Assembly (NCBI GenBank): GCA_910585245.1
Contig: CAJUCO010000015.1
Coordinates: forward strand, 1-51,882
Reading direction: 5' to 3'
Length of the DNA: 51,882 nt
Source: an uncultured Oscillibacter sp.
GTDB taxonomy: Bacteria; Bacillota; Clostridia; Oscillospirales; Oscillospiraceae
Each line of letters starts with the position of its first letter. Position 1 is the first letter of the stretch. A program made the translations under genes and the position numbers. Positions 17,177 to 24,266 of this stretch are shown in pieces. The notes under the pieces were generated by a model. That model worked only from the letters and a program-made list of their open reading frames with translations. It ran no database searches and was not told the origin of the DNA.

Positions 17177-17545
17177 TCTTTTTTCCTCCTTAAAATATCT
17201 GGCCGGTTCTCCGCCGTTTCGGCGGGGGTGGGGGCAGCCCTCTGAGGGCTGGTCCATTTGCACCCCCCATTCTCTCTTTTGCGAAAAGAGAGAATGCGCC
17301 GTGCACGGTGGAAGAGAGAAAACGGGGGCGCGGCAGGGTACGGACGGTTTGTTACGCAAGTCTTTTGCCCGCGGCGTGGTGCAAGCGGGGGGTTGGCGGT
17401 CGATGCAAGGACTGCTCTCCCCTCCTCGCTGCCGCTAATCTGGCGTTTGGGGAAGAAACTGCTCCTGTGGGGCCTGACTCCCAGGTCAGGCCATTTCTTC
17501 AGAGACTGCCTTTCCCTCAATCAAATATGCTATTAATACTCACAA
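17177..17545 (-). other. 369-nt ssnA-ygfK spacer rich in hairpins
   Basis: No supported gene. At least four inverted repeats are visible: CCGCCG/CGGCGG near 17210-17224, CAGCCC/GGGCTG at 17235-17251, a 13-bp perfect stem at 17268-17280/17284-17296 (CATTCTCTCTTTT), and GGCCTGAC/GTCAGGCC at 17471-17492. None has a clear T-tract on the minus strand, so ssnA transcription may continue into ygfK. The unusual length and structure for two functionally linked genes suggest an inserted dispersed intergenic repeat. Confidence 0.45.
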
Positions 17546-17557
17546 TTAATACTCACA
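17532..17557 (-). repeat. 13-nt tandem duplication across the ssnA stop codon
   Basis: ATTAATACTCACA occurs at 17532-17544 and again at 17545-17557. The second copy (in transcription order the first) contains the stop codon and last residues of ssnA, and the other lies just beyond. A slippage event has thus duplicated the gene end without changing the product. Confidence 0.85.
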
Positions 17558-18889
17558 GTGGTTTAGGGTTCCCCAGAGCTTTTTGGAGACCTCCAGAATC
17601 TGGGCGTTGACGGCTTCCTCGTCGATTTCGGTGAGGACCCGGTCTTTCATCAGGATTTTACCGTTGATCATCGTCGTTTGGCACTGACGGCCCGTCATGC
17701 CGAAGAGCATATGCCCGTCGATATTGGCGTCGGAAAACGGCGTGAAGGGCTTATAGTCCATGACGATCACGTCTGCCGCCGCTCCGGCTTTCAAAACGCC
17801 CATCTCCGGGAAGCCGCACCGCGCCGCCATTTTGGCGTTGTTTTTAAAGAGCATATCCGTCACCTCGCACCAGCCCACACCGGGAAGGCAGGCGTTGTGC
17901 CGCTGGATGGTCAGGGCCACCTTAATGCTCTCCAACATATCGTTGGTATAGGCGTCGGTGCCAAGCCCCACCAGGATGCCCTTCTTATAGAGCTGGAGCA
18001 CCGGAGAGCAGCCCACGGCGTTTCCCATGTTGCTTTCCGGGTTGTTGACGCACATGGTATCCGTTTCTTTGATGATGTCCATTTCCGCCGTGTTCACGTG
18101 GATACAGTGGCCCAAGATGGTCTTGGGGCCCAGGATGCCGTGGTCCTGGAGGCGCTGCACCGGGCGGCGGCCGTAATTTTGGAGGGAGTCATAGACGTCG
18201 TTCATGCCCTCGGAGACATGGATGTGGTAGCCCACCCGGCCCGCGTTGGCGGACACCATCCGGTCAAAGGTTTTGTCGGAGATAGTGAAAAGGGCGTGTC
18301 CGCCGAACATGGCTTTCAGCATTTCAGAGGGGTGGCTCTCGCAGTAGTCGATGAAGTCCTTATTCTCCTGAACGGACTGGAGGGATTTTTCCTCCCCGTC
18401 CCGGTCGCTGACCTCATAGCACAGGCAGGCCCGCATTCCCATGGACTCCGTAACCTTGGCAATCTCCCTCAAAGAGCCGGGAATCTCACAGAAGGAGGCG
18501 TGGTGGTCGAAGATGGTGGTGACGCCCTGCTTGATGGAGTCCATGACCAGAGCCCGGGCGCTGGCCCGGGTGGCCGCCAGGTCCAGGTGACGGTCGATGT
18601 ACCACCACTGGCCGTCCAGCACCTCGTAAAAGTTGGTGGGGGCGTAGCCGTTGATGGACAGGCCCCGGGCCAGGGCGGAGTAGATGTGGGTGTGGGCGTT
18701 GATGAGACCGGGCATGATGACCCCGCCTTTAGCGTCCACAAATTCCGCCTGGGGGTATTTTGCTTTCAGGGCGGCGGTTTCGCCAACCTCCACAATCTTC
18801 CCCCCGTCGGTGACCACGCCGCCGTCGGGCAGGTAGCCCGTGCCGCTGGGGTCCCGGGTGATGAGCTTGCCGTTTGCCAATAGGATCAT
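17546..18889 (-). CDS. ssnA: SsnA-type amidohydrolase, 447 aa
   Basis: A metal-dependent hydrolase of the TRZ/ATZ and guanine-deaminase superfamily. Its usual genomic partner is ygfK, and it has been tied to anaerobic purine use. A beta-sandwich strand region at both ends flanks a TIM barrel. Metal ligands are H66 and H68 in GLINAHTHIY, with further histidines in YHIHVSEG and LGHCIH and the barrel-end Asp in GLGTDAYTND. Length is normal. AAGGAGG precedes the ATG at 18889. Expression appears to be controlled by a structured leader with a terminator (18890-19037). The substrate is not proven for this family. Deamination or ring-opening of a purine-derived intermediate is an inference. Confidence 0.9.
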   Translation of the reverse strand: MILLANGKLITRDPSGTGYLPDGGVVTDGGKIVEVGETAALKAKYPQAEFVDAKGGVIMPGLINAHTHIYSALARGLSINGYAPTNFYEVLDGQWWYIDRHLDLAATRASARALVMDSIKQGVTTIFDHHASFCEIPGSLREIAKVTESMGMRACLCYEVSDRDGEEKSLQSVQENKDFIDYCESHPSEMLKAMFGGHALFTISDKTFDRMVSANAGRVGYHIHVSEGMNDVYDSLQNYGRRPVQRLQDHGILGPKTILGHCIHVNTAEMDIIKETDTMCVNNPESNMGNAVGCSPVLQLYKKGILVGLGTDAYTNDMLESIKVALTIQRHNACLPGVGWCEVTDMLFKNNAKMAARCGFPEMGVLKAGAAADVIVMDYKPFTPFSDANIDGHMLFGMTGRQCQTTMINGKILMKDRVLTEIDEEAVNAQILEVSKKLWGTLNHCEY

Positions 18890-19037
18890 AGAGATCTTCC
18901 TCCTTAAATTGAATTTTGGGTAAAAAAGAAAGGCGCCTCAAATCCCCTGGGATTTGAAACACCTGCCGGTCCGCATGGAAAGACAGGTGCGGGCCCGTGC
19001 GCGCGGCACTCCGTTGCAGCCATCTATCCTTGCTCAT
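18890..19037 (-). promoter_or_regulatory. Riboswitch-like attenuator leader of ssnA (class not recognised)
   Basis: A ~148-nt leader between a consensus promoter and ssnA. CACCTG (18989-18984) can pair with CAGGTG (18965-18960). That pairing consumes the GGTG that forms the base of the terminator stem at 18963-18950, so anti-terminator and terminator are mutually exclusive. A GC-rich region (18990-19020) upstream could form the sensing part. It matches no riboswitch class I can name. There is no specifier or T-box sequence. A leader peptide is unlikely because the only ATG is at the predicted start of transcription. Confidence 0.6.
18921..18963 (-). terminator. Leader terminator upstream of ssnA
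   Basis: On the minus strand GGTGTTTCAAATCC (18963-18950) pairs with GGATTTGAGGCGCC (18945-18932) over 14 bp including three G-U wobbles, with a CAGG loop, directly followed by TTTCTTTTTTA. It ends ~30 nt before the ssnA start, so transcription must pass it to express ssnA. Confidence 0.8.
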
Positions 19038-19044
19038 TTTTTTC

Positions 19045-19073
19045 ATAATAGCGGAAAGTCCATAAAAATGCAA
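19045..19073 (-). promoter_or_regulatory. Promoter of the ssnA leader
   Basis: On the minus strand TTGCAT (19073-19068), 17 nt, TATTAT (19050-19045), placing the start of transcription near 19037. Confidence 0.75.
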
Positions 19074-19189
19074 GCCCTCAAGCGGAAAACTTCCCTGCCT
19101 CTTTTTAGGTAAAACGCCGGAAATTGTTTCACCCCCCTCCGCCCCCCACTTTTCACCCGGTACGCTTTTGAAAAACATCCCACCTCAAG

Positions 19190-19320
19190 GGCCGCCCCCT
19201 CGGCCGTCCCGATGTGAGGCTTTGTATTGGCGGGCCGCCGGACTCCCGCAAGGGGTACGCCGCCTCCGTAAGCGGCAAAGCCGCCAACGGCCGCCGGGGG
19301 CGGCGGTCCCTACACCATGG
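19190..19320. repeat. Possible GC-rich intergenic repeat
   Basis: The stretch between the divergent ssnA and metY promoters contains nested complements: GCGGGCCGCCGG-type against CCGGCGGCC-type runs, and CCGCCTCCGTAAGCGGCAAAG. It has no coding potential. It looks like a folded dispersed element of the kind common between genes in Clostridia. No second copy is visible in this window, so the call rests on structure only. Confidence 0.3.
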
Positions 19321-19368
19321 TGCTGTTATAAAATGCGTGAATGGAGACTCCCCCACCTCAATCCGCAG

Positions 19369-19397
19369 TTGACAAATCCCCTCGGGCTTTTTATAAT
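19369..19397 (+). promoter_or_regulatory. metYA promoter
   Basis: Perfect TTGACA (19369-19374) and TATAAT (19392-19397) with a 17-nt spacer. Transcription should start near 19404, at the beginning of the T-box leader. Confidence 0.92.
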
Positions 19398-19403
19398 GTC
19401 TTT

Positions 19404-19667
19404 CAAAGCGATGACGGAGAGGGACGGGGACACGAACTCTCAGAGAGCCGGCGGGCGGTGCGAGCCGGCGGGAACGGTCCCAGGGTCCTATGGCTCCCGA
19501 GCCGGACGTTCGACAGGTAGGGCGTCCCGTGTGCCGCGTTAGGGCAAAAGGGCTGTTTGGCCCTGCGAGGGGCGTCGGGCCGCAAGGCCGGCGCAATTTG
19601 AGTGGTACCGCGGAAGTCCTTCCGGCTTTCGTCTCAAAGAACATTCTTTGGGACGAGAGCCGTTTTT
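19404..19667 (+). promoter_or_regulatory. T-box leader, probably tRNA-Met specific
   Basis: Stem I features are visible (AGAGAGCCGG, then GGTGCGAGCCGG). The T-box core TGGTACCGCGG lies at 19603-19613. A terminator is formed by GGCTTTCGTCTCAAAG (19624-) against CTTTGGGACGAGAGCC (to 19661) with TTTTT. The likely specifier is ATG at 19490-19492, on the 3' side of Stem I. The T-box TGGT would pair with an acceptor end ACCA, consistent with discriminator A of tRNA-Met. Uncharged tRNA-Met would stabilise the anti-terminator and switch on metY-metA. Confidence 0.92.
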
Positions 19668-19701
19668 CGTCCCAGCATAAAGTTAAAAGGAGCGCGATGT
19701 T

Positions 19702-20988
19702 ATGAGTCATTACCGTCCCGAGACCATTTGCGTCCAGGGGGGCTATACCCCCGGCAACGGCGAGCCCCGGCAAATCCCCATTGTTCAGTCCACCACCTTT
19801 AAATACGCCACCAGCGAGGAAATGGGCAAGCTCTTCGATCTGGAGGCCAGCGGCTATTTTTACTCCCGCCTCCAAAACCCCACCTGCGATTACGTGGCGG
19901 CGAAGATCGCCGCCCTGGAGGGGGGCGCCGCCGCCATGTTGACCTCCTCCGGTCAGGCGGCCAACTTCTTCTCCCTCTTCAACATCGCCACCTGCGGGGA
20001 CCACATTGTCTCCTCCTCCTCCATCTACGGCGGCACCTTCAACCTCATCTCCGTCACCATGGCGAAAATGGGAATTGAGGTCACCTTCGTCTCCCCGGAC
20101 TGCACCGCGGAGGAGCTGGACGCCGCCTTCCGCCCCAATACCAAGGCGGTGTTCGGCGAAACTATCGCCAATCCCGCCTTGACCGTACTGGATATCCAGC
20201 GCTTTGCCGCCGCCGCCCACGCCCACGGCGTGCCCCTGATCATCGACAACACCTTTGCCACTCCGGTAAACTGCCGCCCCATCGAATGGGGGGCGGACAT
20301 CGTCACCCACTCCACCACCAAATATATGGACGGTCACGGCGTCGCCGTAGGCGGAGCCATCGTGGATTCCGGAAAGTTTGACTGGATGGCCCACCGGGAG
20401 AAGTTCCCCGGCCTCTGCACCCCGGACGAGAGTTATCACGGCATCACCTACGCGGAGAAATTCGGTCTGGCCGGCGCCTTTATCACCAAGTGCACCGCCC
20501 AGCTTATGCGGGACTTCGGCTGCACCCAGTCCCCCCAGAGCGCCTTTTACCTGAACCTGGGGCTGGAGAGCCTCCATGTCCGCATGGAGCGCCACTGTGA
20601 AAACGCACAGGCCGTGGCGGAGTTCCTGGAAAAGCACCCGGCTGTGGCCCAGGTCAGCTATTGCGGCCTTCCCGGGGACAAATACCACGCCCTGGCGCAA
20701 AAATACCTGCCCAAGGGTTCTTGCGGCGTGGTGTCTTTTGAGCTCAAGGGCGGACGGGAGGCCGCCGGGGCCTTCATGGGCCGGTTAAAGCTGGCGGCCA
20801 TCGAAACCCATGTGGCGGACGCCCGGACCTGCTGTCTCAATCCCGCCACCTCCACCCACCGGCAGATGAGCGACGAGCAGCTGTCCGGCGCCGGAATTCC
20901 CGCGGGCCTCATCCGTATGTCCTGCGGTCTTGAACACAAGGAGGACCTGATCGCGGACATCCGGCAGGCCCTGGAGGCGGTGGTCTGA
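19702..20988 (+). CDS. metY: O-acetylhomoserine sulfhydrylase MetY, 428 aa
   Basis: A PLP enzyme of the Cys/Met metabolism family making homocysteine from O-acetylhomoserine and sulfide. The PLP lysine is K207 in HSTTKYMDGHG. The N-terminus has the family's ETICVQGGYTP and STTFKYAT segments, and LINPATSTH-like CLNPATSTHRQM lies near the C-terminus. Length (428) is typical of MetY and longer than the ~380 of MetB/MetC. AAAAGGAG lies 10 nt upstream of the ATG. It is the first gene behind the Met T-box and is separated from metA by 1 nt. Confidence 0.95.
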   Translation: MSHYRPETICVQGGYTPGNGEPRQIPIVQSTTFKYATSEEMGKLFDLEASGYFYSRLQNPTCDYVAAKIAALEGGAAAMLTSSGQAANFFSLFNIATCGDHIVSSSSIYGGTFNLISVTMAKMGIEVTFVSPDCTAEELDAAFRPNTKAVFGETIANPALTVLDIQRFAAAAHAHGVPLIIDNTFATPVNCRPIEWGADIVTHSTTKYMDGHGVAVGGAIVDSGKFDWMAHREKFPGLCTPDESYHGITYAEKFGLAGAFITKCTAQLMRDFGCTQSPQSAFYLNLGLESLHVRMERHCENAQAVAEFLEKHPAVAQVSYCGLPGDKYHALAQKYLPKGSCGVVSFELKGGREAAGAFMGRLKLAAIETHVADARTCCLNPATSTHRQMSDEQLSGAGIPAGLIRMSCGLEHKEDLIADIRQALEAVV

Positions 20989-20989
20989 T

Positions 20990-21931
20990 ATGCCCATCAA
21001 AATCCCAAACCGGCTTCCCGCCACCTCCACCCTCCGTCAGGAAAACATCTTTGTCATGACGGAGACGCGAGCCATGACCCAGGATATCCGGCCGCTTCAA
21101 ATTCTGCTTTTAAACCTGATGCCCACCAAGGTGGACACGGAAACCCAGCTGGCCCGGGTCTTGGGGAACACGCCCCTCCAGATCGAGCTGGAACTCATCG
21201 CGCCTGCCGGACACATCTCCCGCAACACCTCCCAGCGGCATATGCTGGCCTTTTACAAAACCTTTGCCGAGGTGCGAAACCGAACCTTTGACGGGCTCAT
21301 CATCACCGGCGCGCCGGTGGAACAGCTTCCTTTCGAGGAGGTGGACTACTGGCCGGAGCTCTGCGAGATCATGGAGTGGAGCAAGCACAACGTCCACTCC
21401 ACCCTCCACATCTGCTGGGGGGCCCAGGCGGGGCTGTACTATCACTACGGCATCCCCAAGCGGCCTTTGCCCCACAAGCTCTTCGGCGTGTTTCAGCACA
21501 CGGTGGAAGACCCCAATTTCATCCTCTTCCGGGGCTTTGACGACCAGTTCTGGGTTCCCCACTCCCGAAACACCACCGTGGACAGGCGGGACATCGAGGC
21601 GGAGCCGGAGCTGAAGATCCTGGCGGACTCCCCGGAGGCGGGAGTCTATGCCGTGAAAACCGACCAGGGGCGGCAGGTGTTCCTCATGGGCCACGCCGAA
21701 TACGACCGGGACACGCTGAAAAAGGAGTATCTCCGGGACCTGGACGCCGGGGTGGACATCCAGCTTCCCCTGCACTACTTCCCCCAGGACGATCCCAGCC
21801 GGGAACCTCCGGTGCGCTGGCGATCCTGCGCCCACCTGCTCTATGGCAACTGGTTGAACTACTGCGTGTACCAGACCACGCCCTATGACATCGGCGGAAT
21901 CCGCCACGGCATTCGCACCAACGACGGATAA
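20990..21931 (+). CDS. metA: Homoserine O-acetyltransferase MetA, 313 aa
   Basis: Acylates homoserine in the first committed step of methionine synthesis. The catalytic residues fall at the canonical numbers: nucleophile C142 (HICWGAQAG), H235 and E237 (GHAEYD). Residue 111 is Glu (APVEQLPFEEV). In this family Glu111 marks acetyl-CoA use, whereas E. coli MetA has Gly111 and uses succinyl-CoA. The product would then be O-acetylhomoserine, exactly the MetY substrate. It starts 1 nt after the metY stop and is under the same T-box. Confidence 0.95.
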   Translation: MPIKIPNRLPATSTLRQENIFVMTETRAMTQDIRPLQILLLNLMPTKVDTETQLARVLGNTPLQIELELIAPAGHISRNTSQRHMLAFYKTFAEVRNRTFDGLIITGAPVEQLPFEEVDYWPELCEIMEWSKHNVHSTLHICWGAQAGLYYHYGIPKRPLPHKLFGVFQHTVEDPNFILFRGFDDQFWVPHSRNTTVDRRDIEAEPELKILADSPEAGVYAVKTDQGRQVFLMGHAEYDRDTLKKEYLRDLDAGVDIQLPLHYFPQDDPSREPPVRWRSCAHLLYGNWLNYCVYQTTPYDIGGIRHGIRTNDG

Positions 21932-21936
21932 CCGCA

Positions 21937-21966
21937 AAACCTCCGGCATGGGCCGGAGGTTTTTTT
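21937..21966. terminator. Terminator after metA
   Basis: ACCTCCGGC (21939-21947) pairs with GCCGGAGGT (21952-21960), followed by TTTTTTT. The reverse strand also has a TTTT tail, so it may serve the convergent HD-domain gene too. Confidence 0.9.
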
Positions 21967-21980
21967 ATCGCGGTGGGTGC

Positions 21981-24266
21981 TCAGGTGAATTTTTTCGCCC
22001 GTTCATACTTGGACTCCGTCATAACCGACAGATTCCAGTGGGCAAAGTCTTTCTCCAGCTGGTTGGTCATGGCCTGCATATTGAGCCGCGTGGAGGCGTC
22101 CGACTTCAATTCCAGCTCGATTTGCTTTTCCCCGTAAGAACGGTGGGAGATCTGGTTTTCAAAGGTGACGTCGTCGAAGGCCAGCTCATACACATCTTTG
22201 ACCTGCTGGTCCCCGGCCTTTGGTTCCAGCATATAGCGCGCTCGGTGGTTCACGATGGTAATGGTCTGGCCCAGATCGCCACAGGAAACCAAATCCGAGA
22301 GATATCTTGCCACAAAGGCCGCCCCCTCCTCTCCCTGAAACACGCCGCAAACCTGGGAAGGCTCCAAACTTTTCAGCGCGCTGGCGTATTCATACCGTTC
22401 CATCTGCCCCTGCTCGCCGCAAGACTTGCTGCCGCTGACCGGCCGTTTGCAGGTGAGCTCCGCCTTGCTGCCCTTGATGCGAACCCGCAAAGAGCAGTTG
22501 GCCTTGCGCAAGGTCTCCTCCGCCGTATCGAAATAATAGTCCGTCTGTAAAACCGGCTCCGCCGTTCCCCCTGCTGGGGAGACCAGATATCCCAGATCCT
22601 CCAGCGCGCCGCACAGCTGCTGCTGGACCCGCTCCCAGGAGACGTTCAACCCGCTCTGAGGAAAATAGTACTTCTTTTCAATCTCGATGCTGTTTCTCGC
22701 GGTTCTGCTTTCAAACAATTTCTTCACCTTCCCTACTAATTCCAGCCGCTTTTCTTCTGTTAAATTGTGGAAAACGGGCTCCTTTTCAAGATACAGTTTC
22801 AGGATGTCCTCGCTCATATAGACGGCGGAAATGGCGGCGTCCTCGCCACTGAAGGCCTTCACCAGGTTAGAGCAGTCCGAAATTTCCACCACGCGGCCGC
22901 TATTTTCCAAAATGTAGATGTTCTCCCGCTCATTTTTATAGAGCTGGGGTTTCGCCGTCCGAAGCACCACGAAGGGGAACTCCTCCACCCACTCCGCCAC
23001 GCTCTTTTGGCAAAACACCTTCTCCGGGACCCAGGGTTTGAGCAACGCCACCAGCTCCTCCCGGAAAAGGTTCAGCGCCTCCGGGGACACGTCGGCGAAA
23101 ATGTAACGCTGATAACCGCTCCGCCGCACCATACACGTGCACAGCTCTTTCAAAAGCCAGGCCCGCTTGTCCGCAAGGTTGGCCCATCCCTTGATGGCGC
23201 CCATGATGACGGAATCATCCAACAAGAGGAAATCCCGGATGTCCATGGGGGATTTTTGAAGCGCCGCCTTGAACCCCAGAGGCAGGTCCGAGGCCTTCAG
23301 ACGGTCCTTGTCATAAAGCGTGTAGACACAGCGGATAATCTTGCGCAGCAGCTCCTCCGTAAACATTTTGAAGGGATTCAGGTAGACGTTCCGGTACATC
23401 TGATACCGGGCGTAGAGATAGCCCTCCACATCGGACAGGTTTTCCTCCGCCACGCAGACGGCCGCCTTGCCGTCGTTCAAAATTCCAATCCGGAACCCGC
23501 CGATTAGCCGGTCCAGATCAATCACTCCATAGGTGACGCCCACCTCCATGGAGTCCCGCCGGATGTAGTCCAGCCGGTCGGCGTCCAGCTGGCTGGAGAT
23601 GAGGGAGTGGAAGATGTTTTCCAGCTTGATCTCCGCCGCCGGGAAGAAGGGAGTGGTCGGGTCGCCGTGCTGAAGTCCGATGAGGTCCGCGATCTCTTTG
23701 GGGCCGGTGCTCCCGAAGATGTTCTCCAGAATCTTGGAAAGAGGGGCGTTTTTGTCGGGGGAATCGGTGTCCTCGTCCGGTGAGGAGCTGGTCTTGCGTG
23801 TGGAAGCCGCCGTCTTATCCGGCGAAGCGGCGGTCTTGTCTTGGATGATGTCCACCGTCCAGCGCTCATGGGGAACCTTCCGGGCGTTTTGCATGGTGTC
23901 CTCCAGCGCGTGGGAGAATGGGGTGTGCCCCAGGTCGTGAAGGAGGGAGGCCGCCAAAAGCAGCTCCTGTTCCCGGACAGGAATCGTCGGCAGCCCCAGG
24001 GCCTGAAAGTAGTGATCAAAATGGGAGATAATCCGTTGCATCACATAAAAGGTGCCGATAGAGTGGGCGAAGCGGGTGTGGCTGGCGCCGGGGAAGGCGT
24101 ACTGGGCGGTAGCCAGCTGCTTGATGTTGCGCAGGCGCTGAAATTCATAGGAGTCAATGATGGGAAGGAATTTCCTGGGGATCAAAATATCCCCATAGAC
24201 ATTGTCCCGAATGCGCACTTCGCCAAATTCCGCGCTGTGAAAAGAGCCGGCCTGTTCCGTCGTCAT
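21981..24266 (-). CDS. HD-domain phosphohydrolase fused to a CYTH triphosphate-tunnel domain, 761 aa
   Basis: The N-terminal half is a SAMHD1/dGTPase-like HD domain with a full metal set: H63 and H68 in HTRFAHS, H110-D111 with H114 and H119 in LLHDLGHTPFSH, and D-A-D-R-L-D-Y at 228-234. Residues ~143-172 form a low-complexity insertion with DKTAAS repeats. The C-terminal ~236 residues (526-761) are a CYTH/TTM domain: E528-x-E530-K in IEIEKK, YYFDT, paired arginines in LRVR (594, 596), K607 in ELTCK, ELELK (717-721) and SKYERA at the end. HD enzymes of this group cleave dNTPs or nucleotides, and CYTH enzymes cleave or cyclise triphosphates. The combined reaction is unknown. The start overlaps the stop of the upstream HD gene (ATGA), implying coupled translation. 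Confidence 0.85.
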   Translation of the reverse strand: MTTEQAGSFHSAEFGEVRIRDNVYGDILIPRKFLPIIDSYEFQRLRNIKQLATAQYAFPGASHTRFAHSIGTFYVMQRIISHFDHYFQALGLPTIPVREQELLLAASLLHDLGHTPFSHALEDTMQNARKVPHERWTVDIIQDKTAASPDKTAASTRKTSSSPDEDTDSPDKNAPLSKILENIFGSTGPKEIADLIGLQHGDPTTPFFPAAEIKLENIFHSLISSQLDADRLDYIRRDSMEVGVTYGVIDLDRLIGGFRIGILNDGKAAVCVAEENLSDVEGYLYARYQMYRNVYLNPFKMFTEELLRKIIRCVYTLYDKDRLKASDLPLGFKAALQKSPMDIRDFLLLDDSVIMGAIKGWANLADKRAWLLKELCTCMVRRSGYQRYIFADVSPEALNLFREELVALLKPWVPEKVFCQKSVAEWVEEFPFVVLRTAKPQLYKNERENIYILENSGRVVEISDCSNLVKAFSGEDAAISAVYMSEDILKLYLEKEPVFHNLTEEKRLELVGKVKKLFESRTARNSIEIEKKYYFPQSGLNVSWERVQQQLCGALEDLGYLVSPAGGTAEPVLQTDYYFDTAEETLRKANCSLRVRIKGSKAELTCKRPVSGSKSCGEQGQMERYEYASALKSLEPSQVCGVFQGEEGAAFVARYLSDLVSCGDLGQTITIVNHRARYMLEPKAGDQQVKDVYELAFDDVTFENQISHRSYGEKQIELELKSDASTRLNMQAMTNQLEKDFAHWNLSVMTESKYERAKKFT

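Noticed and set aside
15197..17245. 682-aa open frame opposite ygfK
   Set aside because: Antisense shadow of a protein with multiple recognisable redox motifs. Its composition is biased to Gly/Ala/Val/His without any domain.
18729..19037. Open frame through the ssnA leader starting at 19037 (MSKDRWLQ...)
   Set aside because: The only ATG lies at the predicted first transcribed bases with no ribosome site, and the frame runs out of phase into ssnA. The leader is better explained as structured RNA.
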